Source: Brachypterus glaber (lineage: Eukaryota; Arthropoda; Insecta; Coleoptera; Kateretidae). Taken from it: a stretch of 64,000 nucleotides of DNA. The position numbers and the translations under genes were made by a program. The stretch lies in assembly GCA_958510825.1 (NCBI GenBank), contig OY294048.1, forward strand, positions 38,715,026 to 38,779,025. Direction: 5' to 3'. Position 1 is the stretch's first letter. The number at the start of each line of letters is the position of its first letter. The notes under the pieces are model-generated. The model did no database searches. It was given only the letters and a program-made list of their open reading frames with translations, and was not told the DNA's origin. Shown here piece by piece: positions 48,208-61,216 of the stretch.

Positions 48208-48370
48208 TTAACCGACTTCCAAAAAGGAGGAGGTTATCAATTCGACGTGTGACTTTGTTTTTTTATGTTTGTTCCCGCATAACTTTGAACGAATGAACGG
48301 AATTTGATAAAACTTTTTGATACTTAAAGAGGGCATTCCTGAGGTGGTCCCGTTTCAATTAACCCTCAGA
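48208..48370 (+). repeat. Dispersed repeat GACTTCCAAAAAGGAGGAGG (copy 2)
   Basis: Close match to 44876-45040, diverging after GGTGGTCCCGTTTCAATTAA. Confidence 0.8.
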
Positions 48371-49060
48371 TTTTTTTTTACCATGTCAAAAAATATAGTT
48401 TATTTAATTATTTACATCCTCTAAATTTAATTTTGATAAAATAATACAACAAATTTATAGGGAGGTATTATTATTTTGTGGCATCGGTATATACGTGTTC
48501 CAAATTTAAATTTTATATCTTAGGCAGTTCAAAAGTTAAAGTTGGGGGGCGGACTTTTGACACGTACTGTAGATAGGTAGAGTTGGTACAATGGCAATGG
48601 CACTGGCATGGCACTCTGCCCAATCTTTTTATGAAAATTTAATAGAAAGGCGCTAAATTTTAATAACAATAAAATAATGTTCCTAAGATGAGTTATGTTA
48701 ATACGTACTGAAGGCTGAAGCGCCAAGATTTATTGTACCAGCTATACTCATTTTAGATGGTATGCAGTCAGTTGTAATAAAACCAAAACCTATTAATTTC
48801 TTTTTCATAAAGCATGGTCCGAAGCCTAGTCTATCGTTTCAATTGATTGATACCGTAGAATGTTACTTACCACTTACCTACACAAAACTATTAAAAATCA
48901 AATCATGACTGGTTATGGTACCTTTTTCAATTTATAAGTTACTTATGGGCCAAAGTCTGCTACTAAAACAAAAGAACCTAGAACTTTTATTTTTATAAAT
49001 CAATAAAAATAAAATAAAAATAGAATAATAAATAAGGTCCCGGAATGAATTTAAACGTAA

Positions 49061-49095
<35 letters not shown>

Positions 49096-50174
49096 ATACA
49101 TAAATAAATAAATAAATAAATAGGACTCCGAATATTTTATTAAAATGTCTTTATGCTGTATTTGAGAAAATACAATCAGAATTGGGTAGTGTAGCGGCGG
49201 ATGGAAAGATGGATGGACAGACAGATTTCTTGAAAATCTTGAAAATTAGCGCCCAGATTTTTTTTTCTTATTTTTATTTCATATTTTGTATGAAATCAGT
49301 TAATACCACTTGGTGCCACTGAGCGTTAATGGTTTAACATAATTATTACAGAATTTAATATCAATTGGTGGATAGTTAAATTTTGACAGTCCTTTGTAGA
49401 TAACAGTTTTTTTTAATAAATCCTTTTTTGGTTTTATCAATATAAAAATCATCCGTTTTAGTATTTACAGTAAACTTGTACAAATTGATTTTTTTCTTTT
49501 AGATAGGTACTTATGTGGGAGTTTTTTTTATTTTAAAGATATAATCCATAAGAGACTGCAGTCTCTTAAATAAAATCCTTTGCCCAACTGTTATGAAATC
49601 GAGTGCCCAATAATTCATATTTTTAACAGAAGTGTTTTTACATTTTAATAAAATCTTTGCTTTATTTTTAACTTTTTGTTTTAACTTCATTTTGATTCAG
49701 AATAAATAGTAAGCAAGCGCAGTAATCAAGAGGGGCTATGAAAGCAATAAAACGCGTTTTTATTTTTTTATATTTTAATTAAAGAAAGTTCAAATTTTTG
49801 ACATATTTGGAAATTTTAAAACCATTGTAAAATACTCTTCAAGCACTTCGTGACGTGAACAATATAATAAGAATTTTAATCTTTTAGAATAATGTTTGTT
49901 TATTGACAAATCTTATTAAGTAACTGTTATTTTTTGACAAGGAGTCATATGGCATGGATATAAAATAGAGAAATCTATAAATAAAGGCTTACGCCATATA
50001 GGGCCTTGTTTCTCGATTTTTTAAGCCAGGGTTAAAAAATGTGCGTGTGCGAGTTAGACTTGCTCATTGAGGGTTCCATACCTATTTTTTTTTCTTGAAA
50101 ATATTCTAAAAAATATAATTTGACTGAATGCAATTGATCTTTATGCCAAATTTAATATTAATAGGTTAAACGGG
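48371..50174. other. Intergenic, with an (AAAT)n microsatellite at 49058-49122
   Basis: The AAAT run has about sixteen units with one interruption. The rest is AT-rich with no gene seen. Confidence 0.6.
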
Positions 50175-50335
50175 TAGGGGTCTTCACAGCGCAGTCCATT
50201 ACCGCTACACAGTTGCCGCGCCAATGTTACCGCGCAAGAAACCACCGCGAGGGGCTCAATAACGCACATAGACTTTACCGCGATAACCATTACCGCACAT
50301 AATTATTTTATTTTTTTTGCAGAAAAAAATATTAA
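50175..50335. repeat. Dispersed repeat carrying a TTACCGC minisatellite (copy 2)
   Basis: Begins GGGTAGGGGTCTTCACAGCG and ends CCGCACATAATTATTTTATT, as at 12836-13050, with fewer and more degenerate ACCGCG units between. Confidence 0.75.
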
Positions 50336-51210
50336 ATTTTATATCTAAAATTTTTATATACATCGAGGCTTTGCCTCAATTACTTTTCAAAATTTTGATC
50401 GGCATGACTGGACGGAACTAATTAATAAAAATTAATCGATATAAAATTAAAAAAAAGACACACATAATAAAAACCAAACACTGAAATATGGGTACATTTG
50501 GTAAACTTTTTAATGTATCAAAAAAAAATACAATTAAAATATTCGCCTTCGGTTTTTATTTAAAAACCTAAACCAAACTGCCACCAATCCTGCGAAAAAA
50601 CAAGACATAAAAATAAAAATAAAATATAAAAAATGGAGCGGAAACGATTTTTGCTGTAAAAGGTTTTTTTTACTACTAGCTTTAGAACATACCATTATTT
50701 ATCATGTTTTCAGACTGTGAAATCCACATTTTTCACCTGTAGCAATAATAATTTTTTCTCTCCTAGTAGGAGTAAATTTTATAAACAAATGATTTCTGCC
50801 ACTTTAGATGTTTGAGTTCTTTGTGCAATTTTTACTAATTAAACCCAAGAAAATAACTTTTTATTTGTTAAATATAATTAATTACAATTATTACCAATTA
50901 ATACAATCAGTAATTATTTAGCTAATTATAATTAGCTCAAAATTATGAAAAAATTAAAAAAAACTAATTTAAACGTCAGTTCAAAGTATTTATTTGAGCA
51001 AATGTCATTGATCAAGGGTACTTGATTTTTATGAAAATGTCAAGAAATATTTCTGTTAATAATTTATTTTATTATTTTAATAAAAATAGTTAAATAGTGC
51101 TAGTAGTAAAAAAACTAATAAATATATATACTATACGGTATAGAAGACTATTATAGCCTCGCACGAATTAAATTAATACGCTCGGCTTTAAAAAATGTCT
51201 TCTCCCCGCT
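50336..51210. other. Intergenic, nothing recognised
   Basis: AT-rich, without supported genes or clear repeats. Confidence 0.5.
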
Positions 51211-51327
51211 GAAAATGACGGGTCTGGGCGGGTATAAATGTTGCATAAACCGGACTTGAGCGGATGAAATTCACCTGCTCAAGTCCGGTCTATGCAACAT
51301 TTATACCCGCGCAGACCCGTCATTTTC
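51211..51327. repeat. Long hairpin, about 51-base arms, GC-rich
   Basis: GAAAATGACGGGTCTGGGCG is mirrored by CGCAGACCCGTCATTTTC, and CCGGACTTGAGC by GCTCAAGTCCGG, with a loop of about 15 bases. Very few mismatches. Likely a small foldback element. Confidence 0.85.
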
Positions 51328-53967
51328 AATAGGGCTCTACCTTGGTATATAATTACTATTATCATTTTCTGCAAAAATTAAAAGACTAAGTAGCTTTTAA
51401 CAGGGTTTTGGCACAACATTTAATAAATCATCTAAAAACCCAAAAGGTTTGGACTTTATTCACTAAGTTATGGGTCGAGGGGGGCATGGCCTTTTTTATG
51501 TCCGAGCCTGTCGGCCGTGAGTATACATTTTTTAATGTAAATATGTATTGCACGTTTACTGTTCGTTACCGGTTATTTAACTTAATAGTTACTAGTGCTG
51601 GCTTATTATCTAGTGAACCATGAAAGAATTGAATGGTGATCCGTTATTTTGGATGCGGCTATAGTTTCACGTATAATTGGAAATTAGATTTATGTAATCC
51701 AATAATTAAAAAAAAAATGATTTTAAATATTAGTTTATAAAACATGTCGACATTATTTATAAAAGGTTTGATACAGGGAAGCAAGAAGAAATAAAACAGC
51801 ACATTTGAATCGTTAATTGTGGACTACCGCCAGAAAAGGGCCCTTGTTGTAGGTATATGGTTATTAGGGTGACCCACCATGTCCTCCTGTCCACATTTTA
51901 AGAGCTGAAAATATCATATGCGAAAATATAGTTTGGGTTTGGACTTTTTCGATATCTCAACTCGTTCAAAAGTTAAGAGGGGGGGGGGTGATCGCTATGA
52001 GTCCCCCAAAACGTATAAGTTTTCTATTTTACTCAAATATAATAATCATAGAAAAAAACGTACTGAAACTCCTGGGACTCAGAAATAACTTTTTCTGACT
52101 TACCTGGAACGTTCTACGTAAAACAGCTCATATTCATAGAATCATAGAATGTTCTTAGTATTTATTTTAAGAATATTCTAAGAACTGTGTTGTGCTATGT
52201 GGGTATAATTGCATCTCAAAAACAAAAGCTAGTAGAAAGCTTTTGTTTAGGCAAACTTGGAGTCTATATTAACTGGTAGAAAATTTATATTGTCAGCTTT
52301 AATAATAAGGCGCCAAATCAAGTGATTTTTGAATCACGTTGTATAACCAGAGTTCCGGATATAGGTACCACCAGATTTCTATACGTTTCAACTAACTTTC
52401 TGGATACATTAACTAAAAATAAGTAGTTGTAACTTTTATGGCTGGGGCAACAATTTTTAATTTTTCAGTAACCCCTCAACTGAAACCAAGAGTTTACTAT
52501 TTTCATTAAATTTAAAATTAGATTAAAATTATTTAGACCTAGATCCCACAAAGTTAAGAAAGTTTAATGACAAAATTAACCTATTGCATACATCTTAAAG
52601 GAGTGTACTTCTATTTTGTTTGACTACACACAACATTTAAATGTTGTGTGAGGTTAATAGTTAATTAATTATATTCGTGTTACAGGAAATTTAAAGACTA
52701 AACCACTTAATAATAATGTCATTTAAAATAACTATTCACGGCATATCCCATATGGGAGGATTTAGGGGGGGCCATGCCCTCTCCAGCGAGATATATTATC
52801 ATAGAAATACCTTCAAAATTATATTTTTGGTGAAAGCGCAATTTTTTTCCTTATGGATTCCAACCCCCCCCCCTTTAAAATGAAATAAATCCGCCCCTGA
52901 TTCACAGTGGTTTGGTTTTTGAAAATTTTAACTTTTTGTGTCCGCCCATGATTTTTTTTTTTCATAAATTGTTTAAACACACCATAATAAGTAATTTAGG
53001 CATATATAAAAAAATCGTTCGGATCGAACGTTTTTTTTACGTTTTTTTGTTTTAATTTATTATAATATGTACATATTACGTACTCGACTTCAATATATAT
53101 TTTAGATATAATAATAATAGTTATTTATATACCAAGGGACTAAACTGACAGTTTTAGTCCCGCTGTATGCAGAAATGCAAGGGACTAAAACAGCCAAGTT
53201 TAGTCCTGAGGTATATACACTATTTTTGGCAGGACCAAACATAATTTAGGTATGTAGATAAAATTAAAATTAAAAACCACGCGTCTAAAATCGGTTGTTT
53301 TATTTTCGTAATTTAATCAAGATGCCTGTAAATTGCGAAAAGTCAGTTTCATGGCTATCGCGATTTCAATTGTTTTTTAATATGGTTGACACAAACGTCA
53401 AAAAAATGTACGAAGATGATAAATGTTATGTATAAATTGTTATAACAATGTTATTTTTAAAGGTTTTCTTTGTTAAAATCAAATAAATTTGTTTGAATCT
53501 TTAATTTATTACAAAACACCACCAAATCTAATTTTTGAACCAGCAAAGCACATAGTAAGTATAATATTTTAATATTATCAAGGTTGCCGTGATTTTTATT
53601 CCCTAGGGAGAAAAACGGCAAGTTTAGTCCCGAAAATGAAAGCGTAAAATTAGGTTTTAGTCTTGGTCGTGCAAAAAGTTATTATTTATGATCAGAACAT
53701 TACAAAAATGCTTATCACCAACGCCAAAGGGCGTATATTTTTTTCTAGCGCTTTATTGTTTTAGGAGCAAGAAAAAAAAATGTTAAACGTTTGTTAAAAC
53801 TCCTAACGTTAGATAATTGTTATTCTAACGTTAGACCCTAACGTTAGGCATCTAAAATTCAAACCACATTCATCTAACGTTAGCTCAAATCGTTTTAACG
53901 TTATTTTCCACCTGGGTATGGTACTTTTTACATTATTTCTTATAGTTTATACACAGTGTATACATGT
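51328..53967. other. Intergenic repeat-rich sequence
   Basis: No gene. Two GTTTGGACTTT words occur (51447-51457, 51937-51947). A perfect 24-base palindrome (CACACAACATTT and its mirror) lies at 52627-52650. Repeated GGGACTAAAC/GTTTTAGTCCC motifs occur at 53140-53215 and 53610-53630. A TAACGTTAG-rich stretch at 53770-53915, ending in CACCTGGG, is probably a relative of the CCCTGGTAGAAA elements. Confidence 0.55.
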
Positions 53968-53975
53968 AGTAATAC

Positions 53976-54229
53976 CAACGAACTAATAACTCTTCTCTCT
54001 AGAATAGACATTTCATTCGTAAAAACTGACAAAAACGTCGGCAATATAAACATTCGTCTGCCTTACTCGCACATCTTTGTTCTAACAGAGACAACAATAC
54101 CAATTACTGGTAATTGTTATTGTTCAGGCCTGAATATACCTACTATTTGTTTACAAACAAACCGAGATGTTAGCGATACTTTATTTTAACGGTATGCGTA
54201 TTCTAGAAAGAAGAGTTTTTAGTTCGTTG
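53976..54229 (+). mobile_element. hAT-like MITE with 8-bp target duplication (copy 3)
   Basis: 254 bases with CAACGAACTAATAACTCTTC and AGAAGAGTTTTTAGTTCGTTG-type ends. They are flanked by identical octamers AGTAATAC (53968-53975 and 54230-54237), which fixes the true element ends and indicates a hAT-type transposase. No coding sequence. Confidence 0.93.
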
Positions 54230-54237
54230 AGTAATAC

Positions 54238-55582
54238 AGACAAAGTAACAAAATCTTATGAAATTATTTTCTCAGTGCATAATATTCTACTAATAATCCT
54301 TAATGCAAATTATAGATATTTTTATCAACCATTAGCATTTGAAAATTGCAATTATGTATCGAACTTATTATATATTGAGATTTGCAATAATTACTTCTGG
54401 CTAACTATGAAATCTTATTATTTCTTAAATGTCAACTAAATTAAAATACTAACCGTGGCGTAACTATTCTTAAAAATATATAATTCAAACTTCTAAACAG
54501 AACTCGTTAAGAAGTAGACTTCCTTTTGCAATAGGGCACCGTTTGATCTGTTGCAAAGGCAAACTATTATAGTTCCTACCTAGTACAATAGCCTCCTTTT
54601 AAAGTAAATGCATACATTCATGGATGTATAATAATGTTTATCCAATACATACATATAATGAGACAATTACCAGCTTTATTTTAAATAGATAAACTCAATA
54701 ATAACCCCCGCGTGGCTTTTACTTTATTGAGTGGATAATTATTTATTTTACCCACTCAACTGTCACTTGTCAAATTATTTTCTTGTAAATGTCATTAAAA
54801 TTTTTAATAAAAATATGAATTCCTAAGCTATTTATTGGATAAAACCTTGTATGGCACTCATGGGGAAACCGATATTGCCCACTAGTACCATAAATAACTA
54901 TTAATACATAATTCCTATGAGTAACAAGATTTTTCAATAAATAATGATATAAGATTTACAATATATAAAAAAATTAAACCAAAAATCAATATTTGAGAAA
55001 TCGGTATTAAACTACAAGCAAAAAAAATAATTTGCTTTTTGGTATTTTAAATTTGTTTCTTAATTTTTTTTTCTTGCATATTTTTAATAACAAAAAAGTG
55101 ACAAAAATTGAAATTTACGGCACTGTTGATTTTGAATATCATATTGTAAAATCTAAAAATTAGAATTCCGTCACATTACGGTGGTCCATTTTTTTTAAAT
55201 ATTGCTAAAATTTGGTATAAAGGCATTTTTTGATAAACTTAATGTAGGTCAAACCCAAAATCCTAAAATTTAGAACAGTGGATTAAAATTAAAAGTCAAC
55301 AGATTTTACCACCATACTGGACCCTCCATTTTAGGTGTTTTAATTTTCAATAATGAATTTGTTTTCAGCGAATTCGAAAACCCCTAATTAGATAAAATTT
55401 CCCAAAATTTGAATTTTGTATTTTGAATAATTGATTCGGATTCAGCAACCACCAAAACCCGAAAATACGGGTTTTAATGAAAATATGACCAAAAAGAAAC
55501 TAATAAGCCTTCACTGGAACAGAGCGAATTTTGAAAACCTTATGTTTTAGGAAAAAACTGAAATAAGGCAAATAAAAATTAT
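54238..55582. other. Intergenic, nothing recognised
   Basis: AT-rich; short open frames have no recognisable motif. Confidence 0.5.
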
Positions 55583-55860
55583 GGGAGGATTGGTGTAGTG
55601 GACTACCGCGTCGTATTTGACGAGTTTACTACCCAAAATAGCGTGAGTTCGATTCTCACCGGCGCCGATTTGCCTTTTTCAGTTAATTAATAATTGAAAT
55701 TTGGCGAAGGCGTAAGTGACACTCCCTATAAATTGGTTCGAAAATTAAATTAAAGCCGGTGGTTCCCTCTACTACTAGCCCACACAAGTCCTGGACTTAG
55801 GGGATGCTTAATTAAGTAGAATAGTACGAGGTTAAACAAAAATGTAAATGTAAATGATGT
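55583..55860 (+). mobile_element. tRNA-derived SINE
   Basis: The head carries an A box (TGGTGTAGTGG, 55591-55601) and a B box (GAGTTCGATTCTC, 55645-55657) of an RNA polymerase III promoter. The putative acceptor strands GGGAGGA and GGCGCCG do not pair, so it is not a functional tRNA gene. A body of about 150 bases follows, ending GAGGTTAAACAAAAATGTAA with a short TGTAAA repeat. A truncated copy of the tail is at 5968-6045. Confidence 0.85.
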
Positions 55861-56893
55861 AAATCTTGGAGTTTTTGGGCCAAAAAATTAAGGAGGTCGA
55901 GTTCCTAGATAGTAAAAGTACAACAAATGCAAGATGTAGTTATACAATATGAAATTGTTCTCAAATAGAACTTCTATCATTATTATATTGTAGAAGATTT
56001 AAATTAATTGAAAGAACTAACTAATTAATGTAATAATGTTCATTTTATTTTCATCCTTATTAAAATTTATTTTAGAAAATTTAATGATTGACGCCATCAT
56101 GGACTTATTGAGGGACTTATAAAGTATACTTTTTTCTGAATAATTGGAGACTAACGTATTATTTTCCTTATTTATCTGAGTATGAAGATTTTTATTTTGC
56201 TTTTCAAAATAACTATAGCTACTACAATAGCAGCTATACTACCGTCTAGGAACAAAGGAGGTAACTAACATTTAAAAAAAATGAGAATATTAACGAATAT
56301 TACCAAGTAACTCTAAGGTACTTTTTCTCTCCACTCTGGGTTATTTTCAAAAAAATATTGGGGGTGTGTGAAACAAATTACTATTTTACTAAGCATGTTA
56401 GTGGTTACTGCGATATACTAAGTAAAATACTGCTGCCAACAAAATAATACTTTCCCCTATAGGCCTTAACCCCTTACTCCAATCCGATTTTTACCAAAAA
56501 CAATTCCAGCCTAGAACTTTGGATAATCAACTTGTGGTCCAAATTTGAAGCCTTTATCCAGAAGCGTTCTTAAGTTATCGTGGCCACAAATTTCGCGGAC
56601 ACACAGACCGACAGATCGACCGACAGACAGATTTTTTTTACGGAAATCATATGTTTTGGATATAAAACGTCCAGAAACGTAAAAAAATCAATAAAAATGT
56701 TTCGAATTTTTTTTACTAAATCAAGACTTTCCCTTGGGGAAAGTAAAATGAAGTATCTACATAATCTTATTTTAGATACTCCGAAATAAGCTTAGAAAAT
56801 TTTACTTTCGTTTATTTTACCAAGCCGTAATAGGCGTAATTGAAATTTACTCAAGTGACAGTTTCAGAAATAATTTAAACTATAATTCATTTT
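55861..56893. other. Intergenic with a dispersed repeat at 56560-56720
   Basis: The repeat (TTCTTAAGTTATCGTGGCCA, then GACAGATCGACCGACAG and AAAACGTCCAGAAACGTAAA) is shared in parts with 8690-8770 and 29038-29080. No gene. Confidence 0.55.
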
Positions 56894-56966
56894 AAATAAG
56901 AAAAATAACGGCCTAGTCTTGAAAAACAACTTGTTTTTTAAGACTAGGCCGTTATTTTTCTTATTT
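56894..56966. repeat. Near-perfect hairpin, about 34-base arms
   Basis: AAATAAGAAAAATAACGGCC...AGTCTTGAAAAACAA is mirrored by TTTTTTAAGACT...GGCCGTTATTTTTCTTATTT around a 4-base loop. Confidence 0.9.
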
Positions 56967-58417
56967 GAAATATGGTTCTTGAACCGAAGAAGTTCTCAGA
57001 CTTTATAATTCATTTGCCTGTTTTTTAATAAAGTTTAATTAAAAAACTAATTTTCTCTTAAATAAAATTATAATATAATTTAATTAAACTCGATCAAACT
57101 TGCAGTAGTTACCGCTTTTTGGCTCAGCATTTAAATGTATCAATTAAATTTATTGAACTATTGAATTATTTATTGAATAAGTAATTTGTATCTGTAGCTT
57201 CTTTTTTGAAGGGTTGTGATCTTAAAAATATTAAAAAGTACATATACAATAATTTGTATTAATTCTGTAAAAAACAACTATTTCGGGAAAGTGCAGCATT
57301 AACATAAAACTAAAAGTCTATTTTTCTAAAATTAATGTAGTACCCCTCTGTCCCTAGTATGGCAGTCTAGTATTATACTAGCTATAATCGCAGTAAAGTA
57401 TTATAGCTAGCTATACTACCCTCTTAACTTTTGAACGAGTTGAGATATCGACTTCAAATTTAAAAATCTTAACTAAGACAACCCAAACTATTTTTTCGCA
57501 TACATTTGATATTTCAGCTCTTAAAATGTGAGTAGGGGACATGGGGGGGAAATGTCGATATCTCAACTCGTTCAAAAGTTAAGAGGGGGAGGGTGACTTT
57601 TGGACCACACAGTATATGCATTTTTTAGATTTATTTTTTAGAAATTAAAAGAGAAATAATACATGATTTAATTTTAATAAATTCAATCAACCATCGAACT
57701 GCTAGACTGATTTGTTTGGACTTTAGACTGATTTGTTTGTCTTTTAATTTATTAACTAATATTGGTTAGTTCTAAGATTAAGTATTTTTTTTCTTCAAGT
57801 CACCTTAAATAATAAATTTCAAACTAATAATTTTCAAAAATTAAATGTTTTTATTAAAGAAATATAATCTTTCAAAATTATAGAAACTGGATATATTAAG
57901 CCAAATTTATATTAATTAATAGGTAAAATATTATTTCCATAATTTTTAATTGCTTAATTAGCAATTAGGGAGAAATCAATAATAATATTTAAAAATATAA
58001 AAAGATATACCTACCTATTATCAGGCAGTTATTAATAATATTGGGTATAACTAGTAATAATTAAAGTTTTTTATCATTATAAATATTGCACAGACCTAAA
58101 ATTACCATTTTTATTTATATACATTACTTGTATTACGAGGTAAAAATGCGTTGTGAAATACAAGAATTTATAGAAAATTATATATTGTACCTATATCGAA
58201 AATATGTCTGGTTCGTTGCTAACTTCTTTTCCCAAGTTAAATAATCGCTAACCCTATTTTACTCAGTACAGTCAAGATCTCATTTTACACAAAAACTGGA
58301 TGTCAAGTTTTGCAATTGAACGCCTTTTGGATATGTTAAGTTTTGTAATTCAATGGAGCTCTCTACAACTAGAATTATGAAACAAAAGACGTCTACCCTA
58401 TCTCTATCTCATTTGTG
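56967..58417. other. Intergenic, degenerate repeats
   Basis: 57410-57605 holds the ATATCTCAACTCGTTCAAAA repeat in both orientations. GTTTGGACTTT at 57714-57724 sits between two direct copies of AGACTGATTTGTTTG. No gene. Confidence 0.5.
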
Positions 58418-58690
58418 CTACACTTTCCAGCCAACCAAATAAATACTGTATTTGTTTTTCATACAACAAATACAGTATTTATTTGGTTGGCCGGAAAGTG
58501 TAGCAGTGAGCGGCACGGACGAACATAGCTAATGTGAATCTGTAGAATATGATAATTCTACTAAAATTTAGATGGCGCCAGTAATTTCTTTAATAAAAAT
58601 AATATAGTTAAACTTTTCGCCCGGCCAAGTAAATATTGTATTTGTTCAACAAAGAACAAATACAGAATTTGTTTGGTTGGGTGGAAGTGG
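58418..58690. repeat. Pair of related hairpins
   Basis: 58418-58503 is a near-perfect palindrome (CTACACTTTCCAGCCAACCA with its mirror, centre TTTTTCATAC). 58618-58690 is a diverged second version (GGCCAAGTAAATATTGTATT / AATACAGAATTTGTTTGGTT). A GC-richer link lies between them. Confidence 0.8.
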
Positions 58691-59889
58691 GACTGTATGT
58701 ATGTCTTCTATCCTTTTTGGGTAGAAGTTTTCTCCCTGTCTAATCTAACGGGAGAAATCTCCATTCCTCACGTATAATGTTTTAAAGTTTAGTATATTTT
58801 AATAAAAAACTATATCGGATGATGACATTTTTTATCTCCACCCCCAGGAGGCGGGATAATACTTAATAATTTTTTAAATATTAGTATCTAAGTGTGTTTG
58901 CGGTACTGAAATTGAATATGACAATAAAAAACTCCACCCCGAGGGGCGAGACCCCGCTGGGGGATGCAACAATTTTTAAAGGTTGACAATATTTTTTGCG
59001 CAGCTACACCGTGAACTACGTTACGTTTCAGTTTTTATATAAATATCAAAAAAATAATTCTTGTCTATGTCTAATATGCGTTGTGAACTCTTGGGAGACG
59101 AATCCCTAGTTTTGTTAAAAATATGTCGTCTTCGAAGGGCCGTAGATCCCTTAGGGATAATTTCCGGACCAACCTTTATAGAAACTTTTTTTGATATTTT
59201 TGGATGTAGAATCACCTCTTAAATGATGGCATGGCAGTTACTGATCACCCTGTATATTAGATCCAAAAATTAAGACGACCATACAAACAATAGAAACTCA
59301 AAATTTAAAAATAAAAAAGTTTGATTTTTTTTTAAGGACGGGCAAAAGTTAATGACTAAAAATAGTGGTTCACTAACGGCTAAAAAAGGGTGTTCAGCTT
59401 AAAAATAGAGATGGCATAAATTTGTTTAGAGACGGAAACAAATAAATGGGGACGAAAATTGTCATCCTTAAGCCTAAGCCCGAAATAACTCCCTAATCCG
59501 AGCCCTAACGAAGTTTTACTTTCTCAATTTTGTTTCTTATATAATTTTCTTTTATACAATTTAAACAAAACAATAATGGTATTTGCATTATTGTATCTTT
59601 CCAAATTTGCAATCCTTTATAAACGTAATTATTCTTTGACTACACCATGAGAGCTAATAATTAATACAATAGTATACCAATTGCTTCACCTAGTTAAATT
59701 TTTGAACATCTTTGTGGTTGCACGTATTAAAGCCATTAATTGAAATTGGATATAGTCTTTTTCAAAAAATAATGCTTTGTTAAAAGCTACTTTCTCCTCT
59801 TAATTAGCTATAGCCTAAACTTTATTTAATCATATTGAATATTTGACTAAAATAGGGTGAGAAATTTAGGTAAAGAAATTTAGATAGCT
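58691..59889. other. Intergenic, nothing recognised
   Basis: AT-rich, no gene or defined repeat. Confidence 0.5.
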
Positions 59890-61216
59890 CCCTGGTAGAA
59901 AAGTACATAAATCTAACTTAACATAACATTAGATTAGTGACATTTTTATGTTTAGTCTCAAACGTTATACAAAAACGTTATAAAATATATAAAACTAACC
60001 TTAAAAACTAACGCTTGACAAAAACGTTATAAAATACATAAATCTAACGTTAGTTTCCTAACCTTTTTCTAACCTTATTCTAACTTTAAATATTTTTTAA
60101 ATTTCCATTATTAATACGTAGTATATAGTAGAAAATACTCATTTCATACAAATAAGTGCCTAAGTTTGATAATTATCCATAAAAAGTTTGAAAATTCTCA
60201 AAAAATAAAATAAAAACACTAAAACATTTTATTCTCCTTGATTAAACAGACAGTATACTGTCTGTTATAATATTGTAATGTTATATATACGCTATCGTTC
60301 TTGAATATAATGTATCTAACAATCAAATATTTGTCTATTATAAATAAACATATTATATTAAATTACAATATAATTTTATATTTATTATTTCCATAAGTTT
60401 AAAAAAATAAAAAAGTTTTTTCTGAGAGGTAAACGTATTTATCGAAGTATAACAGCATATTACACGAAAAATATTTAAGGCCACCTAAAAAGATGGCTAT
60501 TTTATAAATAAATTTTCGTACGACCTAGTGTACACGAAATAAAGAAAAATGCATGTTCACTATATGTCCTCGTTCGGATATATTTCTATCGCACGAGTAC
60601 ACAGTGCATATTTTAATGAAATGACAGCTCATTTATCCAAACGAGTACACATAGATTTTATTTTGACAAAAGTCGTTTGACGTTTATAAAATTTTGAAAT
60701 GTCAAAATTAAACACAGGCCATTCTTTAAAATATACATTTTTAAAGAGTCTAGACTGTAGATCGAACGAAAAATGTTGTTCGCAACTCGTTTTCGACAAG
60801 TCCTTAGTGCACTCGAATGATTTTTTAACTTTTTCGTCAAAAAAACTTCATTCTCGTGCACTAAGGACTAAAGTCGCTTACTCGTTACGAAAACTACTAT
60901 TAACGAAATTATGTTTAAAAATATTATAATTGCTAAAATATATTAAGATTTATTTATATGAATAAATTTGACTCCAGCTGCCATTTTATGATGCAGGTAG
61001 AAATTTCCTAGTTGGCCACGCCCCCTCCGAAAGTTAGAAATTAAAGGTACTTATAACGTATTTCTAACTTAAAAATCTAACGTTAGATTTACATTTGTAA
61101 CTAAAGTTAGATTCTAAAGTTAAAAAGCGGGACATTTGTACATATTTTATAACGTAATTTATTACAGTTTTCTAACATTAGAAAAACGTTATTCTAACGT
61201 TAAATTTCTACCAGGG
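59890..61216 (+). mobile_element. Non-autonomous DNA element, TIR CCCTGGTAGAAA (copy 3)
   Basis: Perfect 12-base ends CCCTGGTAGAAA and TTTCTACCAGGG, with the same subterminal TAACGTTAGA-rich parts as copies 1 and 2. It contains extra material absent from copy 2, including a stretch around 60530-60905 with an inverted repeat (CGAAAACGAGTTG side against CTCGTTACGAAAAC side, 60787-60890). No transposase frame. Confidence 0.8.

Noticed and set aside
55583..55667. A functional tRNA gene
   Set aside because: A and B boxes are present but the acceptor strands do not pair and the sequence continues as a SINE body.
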